Source: Kiritimatiellia bacterium (GTDB lineage: Bacteria > Verrucomicrobiota > Kiritimatiellia > RFP12 > JAAYLN01). Taken from it: DNA of 60,400 nucleotides. Shown here in pieces: positions 41,324 through 49,059 of the stretch; within the stretch, counting starts at the first letter, position 1; each line of letters opens with the position of its first letter. Location: contig JAFWPM010000254.1 in NCBI GenBank assembly GCA_017509565.1, positions 1 to 60,400 on the forward strand, written 5' to 3'. The notes under the pieces were generated by a model. It made no database searches, was not told the DNA's origin, and was given only the letters and a program-made list of their open reading frames with translations. Made by a program: the position numbers and the translations under genes.

Positions 41324-42472
41324 CTATGCGAAGCCCCGTGGACGACTGAAATCCTCGTCCGCGAGGTCGTTGAAGCGCCTGATCAGCGCGGTTTCGCGCG
41401 GGTCGTAGGGGCGGAGGGACGGGCGGTAGAGGTCGTGGAACCACTTGGTCATGTCCCATGTGCGGCTCTCCGGGGTGTCGGCGTCGAGGTCGCGCCACAT
41501 CGACTCCCACGGCTCGAAGGTCTGGTACTTGCCGGCGACGAACCCCCAGCAGGTGCAGCCGATGCGCTCGATGTAGTAGAGCGGGTAGGCGGAGAAGACG
41601 TCGTTGCCCCGGATGCGGGCGAGCCACTCCGTATTCACCATCGGGCGGCCGTAGTGGCGGCGCAAGTCGCGGATGGTCCTTATCTGGTTCTCGTATGTCT
41701 GGTAGCAGTGGTAGGAGACGATGTCGGAGAGTTCGCCGGCGAGGACCTGCGCCTTGTTCGGCGAGGCCGGGTCGCATCCGTAGTCTGCGCTCCAGAGGTC
41801 GGCCGCGAGCGGCTGCGCCGGGTTGATTGACCAGGCCAGCTCGAACATTTCGCGGAGCGGGCCGAGGCTCGCCTCGCCGCGTCCGGAGTTGCCCGGCTCG
41901 TTCCAGAGGTTCCAGAAGGCGACGCGGTCGTCGTTCCTGTACTTTCCCATGAGTTCCTCGCACATCGAGAAGAACTTTGGCTTGAGCACCGGGTCATCGA
42001 CCTGGGAGAAGCCGATTTCGCCGGGGAAGCTCCCGTGCTGGCTAAGCTTGCGGCCGCCGTGGTAGCCGATGTCGAAGGTCTGCGGCCCGGGCTTGGGGAG
42101 CTTCCAGATCGACTTCGGGCGCATACAGTCGTTGCCGAGGACGACTATCGCGCGCATCCCGTGGCTTGCCATGATGGAGAGCGTCCGCTCGAAGCGCTCC
42201 ATGAAGCCGTCGGGGTCCTCCAGCCACACGCCGAAGCCCTGGAGTTCGACGAGAATGCGGAGCGTATTGAACCCGATGGACTCCGCGACGGCGAGTTCGC
42301 GGTCCATTTCCGCGAAGCGCTCCTCGCATCCAAGCGCCTGCCACTGGTCAACGCGGTTGGCGCAGCTCGCGGGCATGTAGTTGCAGCCCCTCATCCAGGG
42401 CATGGTGTCATACCACGCCCAGGCGCGCTTCTTAGTCCATGGCCCATTGCGTTTGCCGGAAGTCCTGCTCAT
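41324..42472 (-). CDS. GH5-like cytoplasmic glycoside hydrolase
   Basis: The 382-residue protein has no signal peptide. It is a TIM-barrel glycosidase of clan GH-A: WMRGCNYMPASCAN near the start, TLRILVELQGFGVW, AFWNLWNEPGNS with Glu192 as likely acid/base, and PMVNTEWLAR with Glu282 as likely nucleophile. Relatives are often labelled 1,4-beta-xylanase, but the substrate is not predictable here. GGAG lies 8 bases before ATG 42472 and a TATAAT box precedes the gene. The XylR-like gene follows on the same strand, so the enzyme and regulator may be cotranscribed. Confidence 0.8.
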   Translation of the reverse strand: MSRTSGKRNGPWTKKRAWAWYDTMPWMRGCNYMPASCANRVDQWQALGCEERFAEMDRELAVAESIGFNTLRILVELQGFGVWLEDPDGFMERFERTLSIMASHGMRAIVVLGNDCMRPKSIWKLPKPGPQTFDIGYHGGRKLSQHGSFPGEIGFSQVDDPVLKPKFFSMCEELMGKYRNDDRVAFWNLWNEPGNSGRGEASLGPLREMFELAWSINPAQPLAADLWSADYGCDPASPNKAQVLAGELSDIVSYHCYQTYENQIRTIRDLRRHYGRPMVNTEWLARIRGNDVFSAYPLYYIERIGCTCWGFVAGKYQTFEPWESMWRDLDADTPESRTWDMTKWFHDLYRPSLRPYDPRETALIRRFNDLADEDFSRPRGFA

Positions 42473-42521
42473 CGGTAATTCTCCAAAGTGATGCGGTCGT
42501 CAATAACCGCCGACAACTAAG

Positions 42522-42527
42522 ATTATA
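42522..42527 (-). promoter_or_regulatory. Predicted -10 box of the GH5-like gene
   Basis: TATAAT on the minus strand. The expected leader is about 43 bases and includes the GGAG ribosome binding site. Confidence 0.45.
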
Positions 42528-42586
42528 CTCCATTGCCACGCCATCGTGGCAACAATGATGAAATGCAAAAGGAAACTTTCATGAAA

Positions 42587-44494
42587 TCATCGCATTGCCG
42601 CAAGGACGTCGGCGATCGCCTCCGCGGCCGCGGCGAGCATGTCGCGTCCGTGCGCGGCAGAAACCGCGACGCGCAGTCTCGCCGCGCCCATCGGGACGGT
42701 CGGGTACCTTATTGCCGGGATCATGAAATTCCGCTCCATGAGGCGCGCCGAGGCTTCGGCGGCGATTTTCTCATCTCCGAGAATCAGCGGGACAATTGCC
42801 GAATCAGTGCCGGCTGGGATACCGCGCCGTGCCAGCGAGGCAGTGAAAAACTCAACGTTCCCCCGCAGCTTCCCTACGCGCCACGGTTCGTCTTCGAGGA
42901 TTTGCAGCGCCGCGATGGCGGCCGCGACGGCCGTGGGCGAGGGTGCCGTGGAAAAGATGAATGGGCGTGACCTGTTCACGAGGTAGTCGATTACCCTGCG
43001 GCTTGCGCATACGAATCCACCCTCCGAGCCAAGCGACTTAGAGAGCGTCCCGATGGTGATGTCGGCCCTGTCGCATCCGAAATGCTCGGCAAGCCCGCGT
43101 CCGCCATGGCCGACGACGCCCACGGCGTGGGCGTCGTCAATGTATGAAATCGCGCCGTATTCGCGGCAGAGCGCGATAAGTTCAGGCAGGGGGGCGAGGT
43201 CGCCGTCCATTGAGAATACGCCATCGGAGACGACGAGCCGCCGGCGATAGCCGCCGGCCTGCGACAGCTTGCCGCGGAGGTCGCCCATGTCGCAGTGCCG
43301 GTAGACGGAGACGTCGGCCCCCGAGAGCCTGCATCCATCGATGATCGACGCATGGTTGAGCTCGTCGGAAAGGATCAAATCCCCCTTCCCCGCAATGGCC
43401 GATATTGCGCCGACATTGGCCATGTACCCTGTGGCGAAGGACAGGGCGGCCTCGGCGCCGAAGAACTCCGCAAGGCGCTCCTCCAGTTCGGCGTGGATCG
43501 GGAAAGTCCCGGTTGTCAGGCGCGCCCCGGCGGTGCCCGCGCCGTACTGCATGGCCGCGTCGGCCGCCGCGCGCCTGACGCGCGCGTCCTCGGCCAGGCC
43601 CAGGTAGCCATTGGATGAAAGCACAGCGACATTGCGGCCGGCGAGGCTTGCGACCGTGCCAGGCAGTCCGCCAAGAACGCGCGTGGACCGCCAGAGGCCG
43701 CGCCCGCGCATGGTTTTCAGCTCGCTGTCGATCGAGTCGCGCCAGCAGGAGTCCCCAACGCCGCTCAGCGGGGTTGCGCCCTCGACAAGGACAGGCGTCT
43801 CCTCAAGGAAGCGGATAGTCTCGTCCGGGCTAGATGATATGCCTCGGCAAATGAAGATGCGCCCGCCGTGCGGGTCGCCGGGCTCCTTCATGCGCGTGAT
43901 CCTGCGGTAGCCGATTCCAGGCGACGCGACATATCCGGTAACGTAGTCTGGGTCGTCGGAGATGCAAATCTCCGCGACAATTCCGGGCGCGGCGGCGACC
44001 TTTGAAGCGAGGACAATTGCCTCGGCGTAGTGGTTTTTGGCCGTGGGCGGAAGGCGCCCCTGGGCTCCGGCCGCATCCATGCATGTGGCGCGGACGCCAC
44101 GCTCATGGTCGGGCTCAAGCCGGACAAGGCTGTCGGCATCGACAAGCATGGCGCCCCTCATCGGCCGCGAGCCCTTCAGCATGGCGACTATTTCGGACGC
44201 CCGCGCTATGCCGGCCTTGCGAAGAAGGGACTCCGCGACTGCGAGCCCATCCTCGGGCGTCGCGGCCACCTCGGTTGAGACAGGAAGCGCCGGAATGTGC
44301 AAAATCCCGGAAGTCTCCACGACCTTAAGCGAAATTGAGTCAGGGGTGCCCTTGGGATGCGCCATTGCGCGGCGCACAAGCGCCGCCGCCGTCTCCGGCG
44401 CGGCCTTGCCGGCGACGATTCTCTCCGCGCCCGAGATGTGGGCGCCGTCGCGCGAGGCGCGCATCTTCACCGAATAGAGGGGGCGGTCACTCAT
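42587..44494 (-). CDS. bioWF: Fused 6-carboxyhexanoate-CoA ligase and 8-amino-7-oxononanoate synthase
   Basis: ATG 44494 overlaps the bioA stop by 8 bases. The 635-residue protein joins two biotin enzymes. Residues 1-240 are BioW (YSVKMRASRDGAHISGAERIV, RATCMDAAG, RITRMKEPGDPHGGRIF), which activates pimelate to pimeloyl-CoA. Residues about 265-635 are BioF (SSNGYLGLAEDARVRRAA, DELNHASIIDGCRLSGA, YIDDAHAVGVVGHGGRGL), a PLP enzyme that condenses pimeloyl-CoA with alanine; the PLP lysine is Lys486 in GTLSKSLGSEGG. Fusion would pass pimeloyl-CoA straight to its consumer. It completes the bioD-bioA-bioWF operon. bioB is not in the window. Confidence 0.95.
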   Translation of the reverse strand: MSDRPLYSVKMRASRDGAHISGAERIVAGKAAPETAAALVRRAMAHPKGTPDSISLKVVETSGILHIPALPVSTEVAATPEDGLAVAESLLRKAGIARASEIVAMLKGSRPMRGAMLVDADSLVRLEPDHERGVRATCMDAAGAQGRLPPTAKNHYAEAIVLASKVAAAPGIVAEICISDDPDYVTGYVASPGIGYRRITRMKEPGDPHGGRIFICRGISSSPDETIRFLEETPVLVEGATPLSGVGDSCWRDSIDSELKTMRGRGLWRSTRVLGGLPGTVASLAGRNVAVLSSNGYLGLAEDARVRRAAADAAMQYGAGTAGARLTTGTFPIHAELEERLAEFFGAEAALSFATGYMANVGAISAIAGKGDLILSDELNHASIIDGCRLSGADVSVYRHCDMGDLRGKLSQAGGYRRRLVVSDGVFSMDGDLAPLPELIALCREYGAISYIDDAHAVGVVGHGGRGLAEHFGCDRADITIGTLSKSLGSEGGFVCASRRVIDYLVNRSRPFIFSTAPSPTAVAAAIAALQILEDEPWRVGKLRGNVEFFTASLARRGIPAGTDSAIVPLILGDEKIAAEASARLMERNFMIPAIRYPTVPMGAARLRVAVSAAHGRDMLAAAAEAIADVLAAMR

Positions 44495-45794
44495 GGAAGT
44501 CTCCGGCCTCCTGCACCGGGGCGGCCTCGCGCGATGCGATGTCGCCAAGCGCCCCGCAAATCCGCGAAACCGCTTTCGCATCCGAAACGAGCGGCGGCAT
44601 CGCGTAAGCGAATTTGCCGAATGGGCGCAGCCATACGCCGTGGCTGTCGATGACGCCATCGACATCGGGCCGCGACGGCATTCCCCTGAGTTCAACGACT
44701 GCAACCGCGCCGAGGATCCTTACATCGGCGACATTCGGGAGTGACTCGACGCCGGCCAACCCGCGCCGGAAGCCATCCTCTATTTCCGCGACCCGCTCCC
44801 CGTATCCGCCTTTCGCGAACAAATCAAGCGAGGCAATCGCGGCCGCGCACGCGATGGGGTTGGCCATGTACGTCGGCCCGTGCATGAAGGCGTTTGGACT
44901 GCCCGCCGAAATGGCATCGGCAACCTTCGCTGAGGCAAGCGTCGCCGCAAGGGAGACATGCCCGCCCGTGAGGGCCTTGCCGACAGTCATGATGTCGGGT
45001 TCCACGCCTGCGCGGCCATGCGCCCACAGCGGCCCGGTCCTGTGGAACCCGGCCGCGATTTCGTCGAACACAAGCAGCGCCCCGTATTCGTCGCACAGCC
45101 TCCGCATCTCGCGCAGGTAGTTGCAGTGGTAGAAGTTCATCGCGTTCGCCGCCTGGAACACCGGCTCGCATATCACGGCCGCGATTTCGCCCCCGTGCAG
45201 CGCCATCTCCCGGCGCAGCGACTCGGCGGCCTCGTCGCGCCACTCGCCGCCAGGTGGCAGCGCCGGCTTGTCCGCAAAATAGTGGCGCGTCATGATTCCG
45301 CGGAAGAGCGTATGCATCCCGTCCGGGTCGGATATGGCCATGCAGAGCGAGGTGTCGCCGTGGTACCCGCCCTTCAGCGCAAGCAGCTTGTTTTTTTCAG
45401 GGTGGCCCAGCGCCGTCTGGTACTGGACTGCCATTTTGGCCGCGACCTCAACCGAAATCGACCCCGAATCGGCAAAGAATACGCGGTCCAGCCAGGGCGG
45501 GGCCATCCCGGCAAGACGCTCGGCAAGTTCGATTGCGGGGAAGTGCGTGAAGCCGCCGAACATCACATGCGGCAGAATACCCGCCTGGCGGCGGATGGCA
45601 TCGACTATTTCCGGGCGGCAGTGGCCATGCGCGACGCACCACCAGCTCGACACGGCGTCTATCAGGCGCCTTCCGTCCGCAAGGACAATATCCAGCCCTT
45701 CGCCGCGGGCGGCAAGCCGCACCGGTGGCGCGGATTCGCCCAAGGCCGCGTAGGGGTGCCAGATCCGCGCCCTGTCGTAATCAAGCGGCGTCAT
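44487..45794 (-). CDS. bioA: Adenosylmethionine--8-amino-7-oxononanoate aminotransferase
   Basis: ATG 45794 overlaps the bioD stop (ATGA). The 435-residue class III aminotransferase opens RARIWHPYAALG, the BioA signature, and has SSWWCVAHGH, MFGGFTHFPAIELAERL, FADSGSISVEVAAKMA, YHGDT, DEIAAGFHRTG and the PLP lysine Lys273 in VGKALTGGH. BioA converts KAPA to DAPA with S-adenosylmethionine as amino donor. It overlaps bioWF by 8 bases downstream, so the three biotin genes form one translationally coupled unit. Confidence 0.95.
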   Translation of the reverse strand: MTPLDYDRARIWHPYAALGESAPPVRLAARGEGLDIVLADGRRLIDAVSSWWCVAHGHCRPEIVDAIRRQAGILPHVMFGGFTHFPAIELAERLAGMAPPWLDRVFFADSGSISVEVAAKMAVQYQTALGHPEKNKLLALKGGYHGDTSLCMAISDPDGMHTLFRGIMTRHYFADKPALPPGGEWRDEAAESLRREMALHGGEIAAVICEPVFQAANAMNFYHCNYLREMRRLCDEYGALLVFDEIAAGFHRTGPLWAHGRAGVEPDIMTVGKALTGGHVSLAATLASAKVADAISAGSPNAFMHGPTYMANPIACAAAIASLDLFAKGGYGERVAEIEDGFRRGLAGVESLPNVADVRILGAVAVVELRGMPSRPDVDGVIDSHGVWLRPFGKFAYAMPPLVSDAKAVSRICGALGDIASREAAPVQEAGDFHE

Positions 45795-46474
45795 GCGAAA
45801 ATCTCCGAGAAGTCGATGTCGGGCAGCGCGCCGCCGAAGTCTATCCGCGGCATCCTCACCACGGCGGGGGGGCAGCCCCATGCCCGCAGGCGGCGCCGCA
45901 CGGTCTCCACGGCATCCTCGTCTATCACGGGGTCTGCCTTGGCGCACCAGTTATGGACAACGCCGGCGACGCGCATCCCGCGCCTGAGCGCCGCCTCGAT
46001 CGACAGCAGCGTGTGGTTTATCGAACCCAGGCGCCCGCACGTGACAAGAACGAGCGGCCAGCCGCGCGCGGCGGCGTAGTCGGACGAGAGGGTGTCACCC
46101 GCGAGTGGCACGTCCATGCCCCCGGCCGACTCGACGAGAGTCACGCCATGCCGCGCGATCACCTTCTCCGCCGCGGACGTGATTGCATCCAGGTCAACGG
46201 TCCGCCCCTCCAGGGAAGCCGCGAGCATTGGCGAAGACGGGAATTTGAAAATCTGGGGCGCAGTCAGCCCGGCTTCGTCCTCCGGGAAGCGGACGCCGCC
46301 GCAAATGGCGCGATGGACGGCGATGTCCTCGGAAAACCCGCAATTGCCCGTCTGCACAAGCTTGAAGGTGATGGCATCCACACCCTTCCCCGCGAGCCAC
46401 CTGGCCATCATCCCAGTCGCGACGGTTTTGCCGACATCCGTGTCAATGCCGGAAACGAAATAAGCCCTGTCCAT
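45791..46474 (-). CDS. bioD: Dethiobiotin synthetase
   Basis: I chose ATG 46474 because the product then starts with the P-loop region AYFVSGIDTDVGKTVATG. The 227-residue protein also has TFKLVQTGN, VESAGGMDVPLAGD and LVTCGRLGSINHTLLSIEA, all typical of BioD, which closes the ureido ring of dethiobiotin with ATP and CO2. It is the first gene of the biotin operon; bioA overlaps its end by 4 bases. A possible extended -10 (TGGTAAAAT, 46516-46521) lies upstream. I see no clear BirA operator. Confidence 0.93.
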   Translation of the reverse strand: MDRAYFVSGIDTDVGKTVATGMMARWLAGKGVDAITFKLVQTGNCGFSEDIAVHRAICGGVRFPEDEAGLTAPQIFKFPSSPMLAASLEGRTVDLDAITSAAEKVIARHGVTLVESAGGMDVPLAGDTLSSDYAAARGWPLVLVTCGRLGSINHTLLSIEAALRRGMRVAGVVHNWCAKADPVIDEDAVETVRRRLRAWGCPPAVVRMPRIDFGGALPDIDFSEIFA

Positions 46475-46515
46475 GTCTATAACCCAAATAAAGCAGCCTA
46501 AAAAGGCACCCTTCC

Positions 46516-46521
46516 ATTTTA
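46516..46521 (-). promoter_or_regulatory. Predicted extended -10 element of the biotin operon
   Basis: TGGTAAAAT on the minus strand. The expected leader to ATG 46474 is about 35 bases. The REP copy at 46542 lies just upstream. Confidence 0.4.
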
Positions 46522-46541
46522 CCACGATTGGAACCCATATA

Positions 46542-46561
46542 AAGAAGGGTGTCTCCCTTAA
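46542..46561 (+). repeat. REP palindrome copy 3, biotin operon upstream region
   Basis: AAGAAGGGTGTCTCCCTTAA. It differs from the other copies only in the last bases after CCCTT. Confidence 0.9.
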
Positions 46562-46597
46562 CGTTGTTCACTCCCTTGGTTGCACCCATACCTAATT

Positions 46598-46617
46598 AAG
46601 AAGGGTGTCTCCCTTCA
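46598..46617 (+). repeat. REP palindrome copy 4, biotin operon upstream region
   Basis: AAGAAGGGTGTCTCCCTTCA, directly repeated 56 bases after copy 3. It is followed by ATTGACAAT. The two copies occupy most of the intergenic region 46475-46712 together with the divergent promoters. Confidence 0.9.
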
Positions 46618-46685
46618 ATTGACAATATTTCGCTTTGGTTTCCTTTTCAATTCGTTTCCATCATGCGCTCGGGTAGCGGTTATGG

Positions 46686-46691
46686 TATGAT
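46686..46691 (+). promoter_or_regulatory. Predicted extended -10 element of the cupin/MBL/DUF1116 gene
   Basis: TGGTATGAT. The expected leader is about 15 bases and carries AGGAT as a weak ribosome binding site. Confidence 0.5.
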
Positions 46692-46712
46692 GAATCACAG
46701 GATTTAGGATTT

Positions 46713-49046
46713 ATGGAAGGTTTGGACATTGTCGAATACGGCGGTGAAGGTTACCGCCGCCTCGTGGCCGGCGCAAAGTGGACCGTGGCCACCCTCAACT
46801 ACGCAAGTCGCTTTGACAGGCGCAACCTCTGCGAACTGGAACGCCACATCCTCACCGACGAGACTTTCGTGCTGCTTGCCGGGAAGGCCACCCTGCTGAT
46901 TGGCAGGGATGCCCGCGAGATTGAGATGGAGCCCCTGAAATACTACAATGTCAGGGCCGGCATCTGGCACCACATCCTCGTTTCGCCCGACGCGCGGGTT
47001 CTCGTCGCCGAAAACGCGGACACCTCACGCGCCAACTCCGAATTCCTCGACATCAAAACCGGCCGCGCCTTCCGCAAGCGCCCGGAATTCGAGGAGGTCC
47101 TCCCCGGGACATTCCTGCTCCGCGTCCCATTCGGCCCGGTGTGGACGGGCGTATACCTCGTAAGGGGGAGTTCCAATTTCCTGATTGACTCCTCGCATCT
47201 TCCGCCGGAGCAATACCTCATCCCCGCACTGGGCGACCTTGGGCTGGAACCAGGCGACATCGACTGGCTCCTCTGCACGCATGTGCATGGCGACCACATC
47301 GGCGGCCACTACGCCCTGCACACGGGATACGGGATCAAGGCGGCGACGCTGGACACGTCCGCGGACGCCCTCCGCGACCCCGTTTCGGTCGCGATCCGCG
47401 TCAGGACGCGCTTCCCGAAGAACTCGCCGCCGCCGCAGTCGTTTCTAAAGGGCATCGAGCCGGACGCGCTTGTCGGCGCTGGCGAACTCCTTGAAGGCCG
47501 CTTCAGGGCGATTCCCGCCCCCGGCCACGACGACGACTGCATTGTCTGGCTCGACACCGCCACCCGCACGGCCTTCACCGGCGACTCCATCCAGGCCAAC
47601 GGCACCCCCACGCAGGGCGTCGCCTTCTACCGCAGCCTGCCGGCCTACCGCGCGACACTCGACCGGCTGATGGCCGAAGACATTGAAAATCTCGCCTGCG
47701 GCCACGACTATGCCGGAATCGGCGACATTGTGCGCGGCAAGGAGGCCGTCGGGCGCGCGCTGAAATACTGCGCCGAACGCCCCGGCGTCTACCGCGGGAA
47801 GATTGAAGAATACATTGCCGATGGCGTCCCCGTCGAGGATGAACCCGTCTCGCTCGCGCGCCGCCTGATAGGCGAAGTAGGCTGTGGAATGCCCGAGATG
47901 CTTTTCATGGCGCTGCACACTGTCTGCGAGCACCTGAGGCAAATTCAGGGAGAGGCCGGGACGGCTCGGGGCGGTTCTTGCCAGCGCGACAGCCATGTGG
48001 ACATGGCCCTCCAGAATTCCGCCGCGGCCCTTCGCGATGCCGGAAACCCATACTGGGTCGATGTCCAGAGCGCCGGCGACTTCCTCGGGCTGCCAGACAA
48101 GACCATCCTGCACGCCGGACCGCCGATAGGCTACGACCGGATGTGCGAGGGCCACCGCCGCGGCCTCGTGAACGCCTGCCTGCTGGAAGGCTGGGCGAAA
48201 ACGCCGGAGGAGGCCGCAAAACTTCTTGAAAGCGGCGCCATTGACATCCAGCCCGCATGCGACTGGCCGACCGACGGCTCCGGCTACGGCATCATAACCC
48301 GCTCCGTCCCCATGCTCGTAGTCGAGGACCGCGACTGGAATTTCCGCGCCGGGCTTTTCCCCGCCGAGGGGCGCTTCGGCGGCGGCTTCTGCGGCTGGGG
48401 CGTATACTCGCCGGAAATCGCCGCGAACCTGGCATGGATGCGCGACACGCTCTTCCCGCCGCTTGCGGCGCTCCTGCGCGCCGAAGGTGGATTCCCGATG
48501 AAGGCGCTCTTCGCCGAAGCGCGGCGCATGGGCGACGAACTCCATTCCTCGCAAACGGCGATCGACGCGCTCTTCACGCGCGCGATCACCCCGTGGGCGC
48601 TACGCTGCCCCAACTCCCGTGACCTCCTGGAATACTTCGCCGGCACAAACCGCTTCACGCACAACTTCGGCCAGGCTGCAAGCCGCGCGCTGCTTCTCGG
48701 CATGGAGAAGTCAGGCCGCCGCGGCTTCCTGACCGCCGCAGGCGGGAACGGCGTCGAATACGGCGTAAAGTTCGCAGGCTCGCCGGAGTGGCACACCGCC
48801 CCCGCCCCGATGATCGAGGGCCCATACCTCGTAGAGGGCGCAAAGCGTGAAAACCAGCTTCCTTGGCTCGGCGACAGCTCAATCACCGAATGCCGCGGCT
48901 GGGGCGGGCAGATCCGCCCCGTGAACCCCGCCGTCGGCGGCCCCTGGACAATTAACGGCGGCATGATGGACCGCAACGGCGGCTGGATGGGCGCCGGCTC
49001 GACCCGGATCCCAGACGCCTGCTTCCCCGCCAAAACGAAAGAATAA
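46713..49046 (+). CDS. Fusion of a cupin, a metallo-beta-lactamase-fold domain and a DUF1116 (AllG-like) domain
   Basis: Residues about 1-110 are a cupin (WTVATLNYASRFDRRNLCELERH, FVLLAGKATLLIG). Residues about 125-340 are a metallo-beta-lactamase fold with the zinc motif HVHGDH (His190, His192, Asp194, His195), APGHDDDCIVW, TGDSIQ and CGHDYAG. Residues about 425-770 match DUF1116: DVQSAGDFLGLPDKTILHAG, PPIGYDRMCEGHRRG, NGVEYGVKFAGSPEWHTAPA and LGDSSITECRGWGG. DUF1116 includes AllG, a component of the oxamate carbamoyltransferase of anaerobic allantoin use. Here no allF, allH or carbamate kinase gene is near. The three parts are on one unbroken 777-residue chain with no signal peptide. I know of no described protein with this order. 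The gene shares an operon with the six-hairpin protein 13 bases downstream. Confidence 0.85.
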   Translation: MEGLDIVEYGGEGYRRLVAGAKWTVATLNYASRFDRRNLCELERHILTDETFVLLAGKATLLIGRDAREIEMEPLKYYNVRAGIWHHILVSPDARVLVAENADTSRANSEFLDIKTGRAFRKRPEFEEVLPGTFLLRVPFGPVWTGVYLVRGSSNFLIDSSHLPPEQYLIPALGDLGLEPGDIDWLLCTHVHGDHIGGHYALHTGYGIKAATLDTSADALRDPVSVAIRVRTRFPKNSPPPQSFLKGIEPDALVGAGELLEGRFRAIPAPGHDDDCIVWLDTATRTAFTGDSIQANGTPTQGVAFYRSLPAYRATLDRLMAEDIENLACGHDYAGIGDIVRGKEAVGRALKYCAERPGVYRGKIEEYIADGVPVEDEPVSLARRLIGEVGCGMPEMLFMALHTVCEHLRQIQGEAGTARGGSCQRDSHVDMALQNSAAALRDAGNPYWVDVQSAGDFLGLPDKTILHAGPPIGYDRMCEGHRRGLVNACLLEGWAKTPEEAAKLLESGAIDIQPACDWPTDGSGYGIITRSVPMLVVEDRDWNFRAGLFPAEGRFGGGFCGWGVYSPEIAANLAWMRDTLFPPLAALLRAEGGFPMKALFAEARRMGDELHSSQTAIDALFTRAITPWALRCPNSRDLLEYFAGTNRFTHNFGQAASRALLLGMEKSGRRGFLTAAGGNGVEYGVKFAGSPEWHTAPAPMIEGPYLVEGAKRENQLPWLGDSSITECRGWGGQIRPVNPAVGGPWTINGGMMDRNGGWMGAGSTRIPDACFPAKTKE

Positions 49047-49059
49047 CGGACACCCCGCC

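Noticed and set aside
46475-46712. A BirA operator or biotin-responsive site upstream of bioD
   Set aside because: No palindrome of the TTGTnAACC type is visible; the only inverted repeats are the REP copies.
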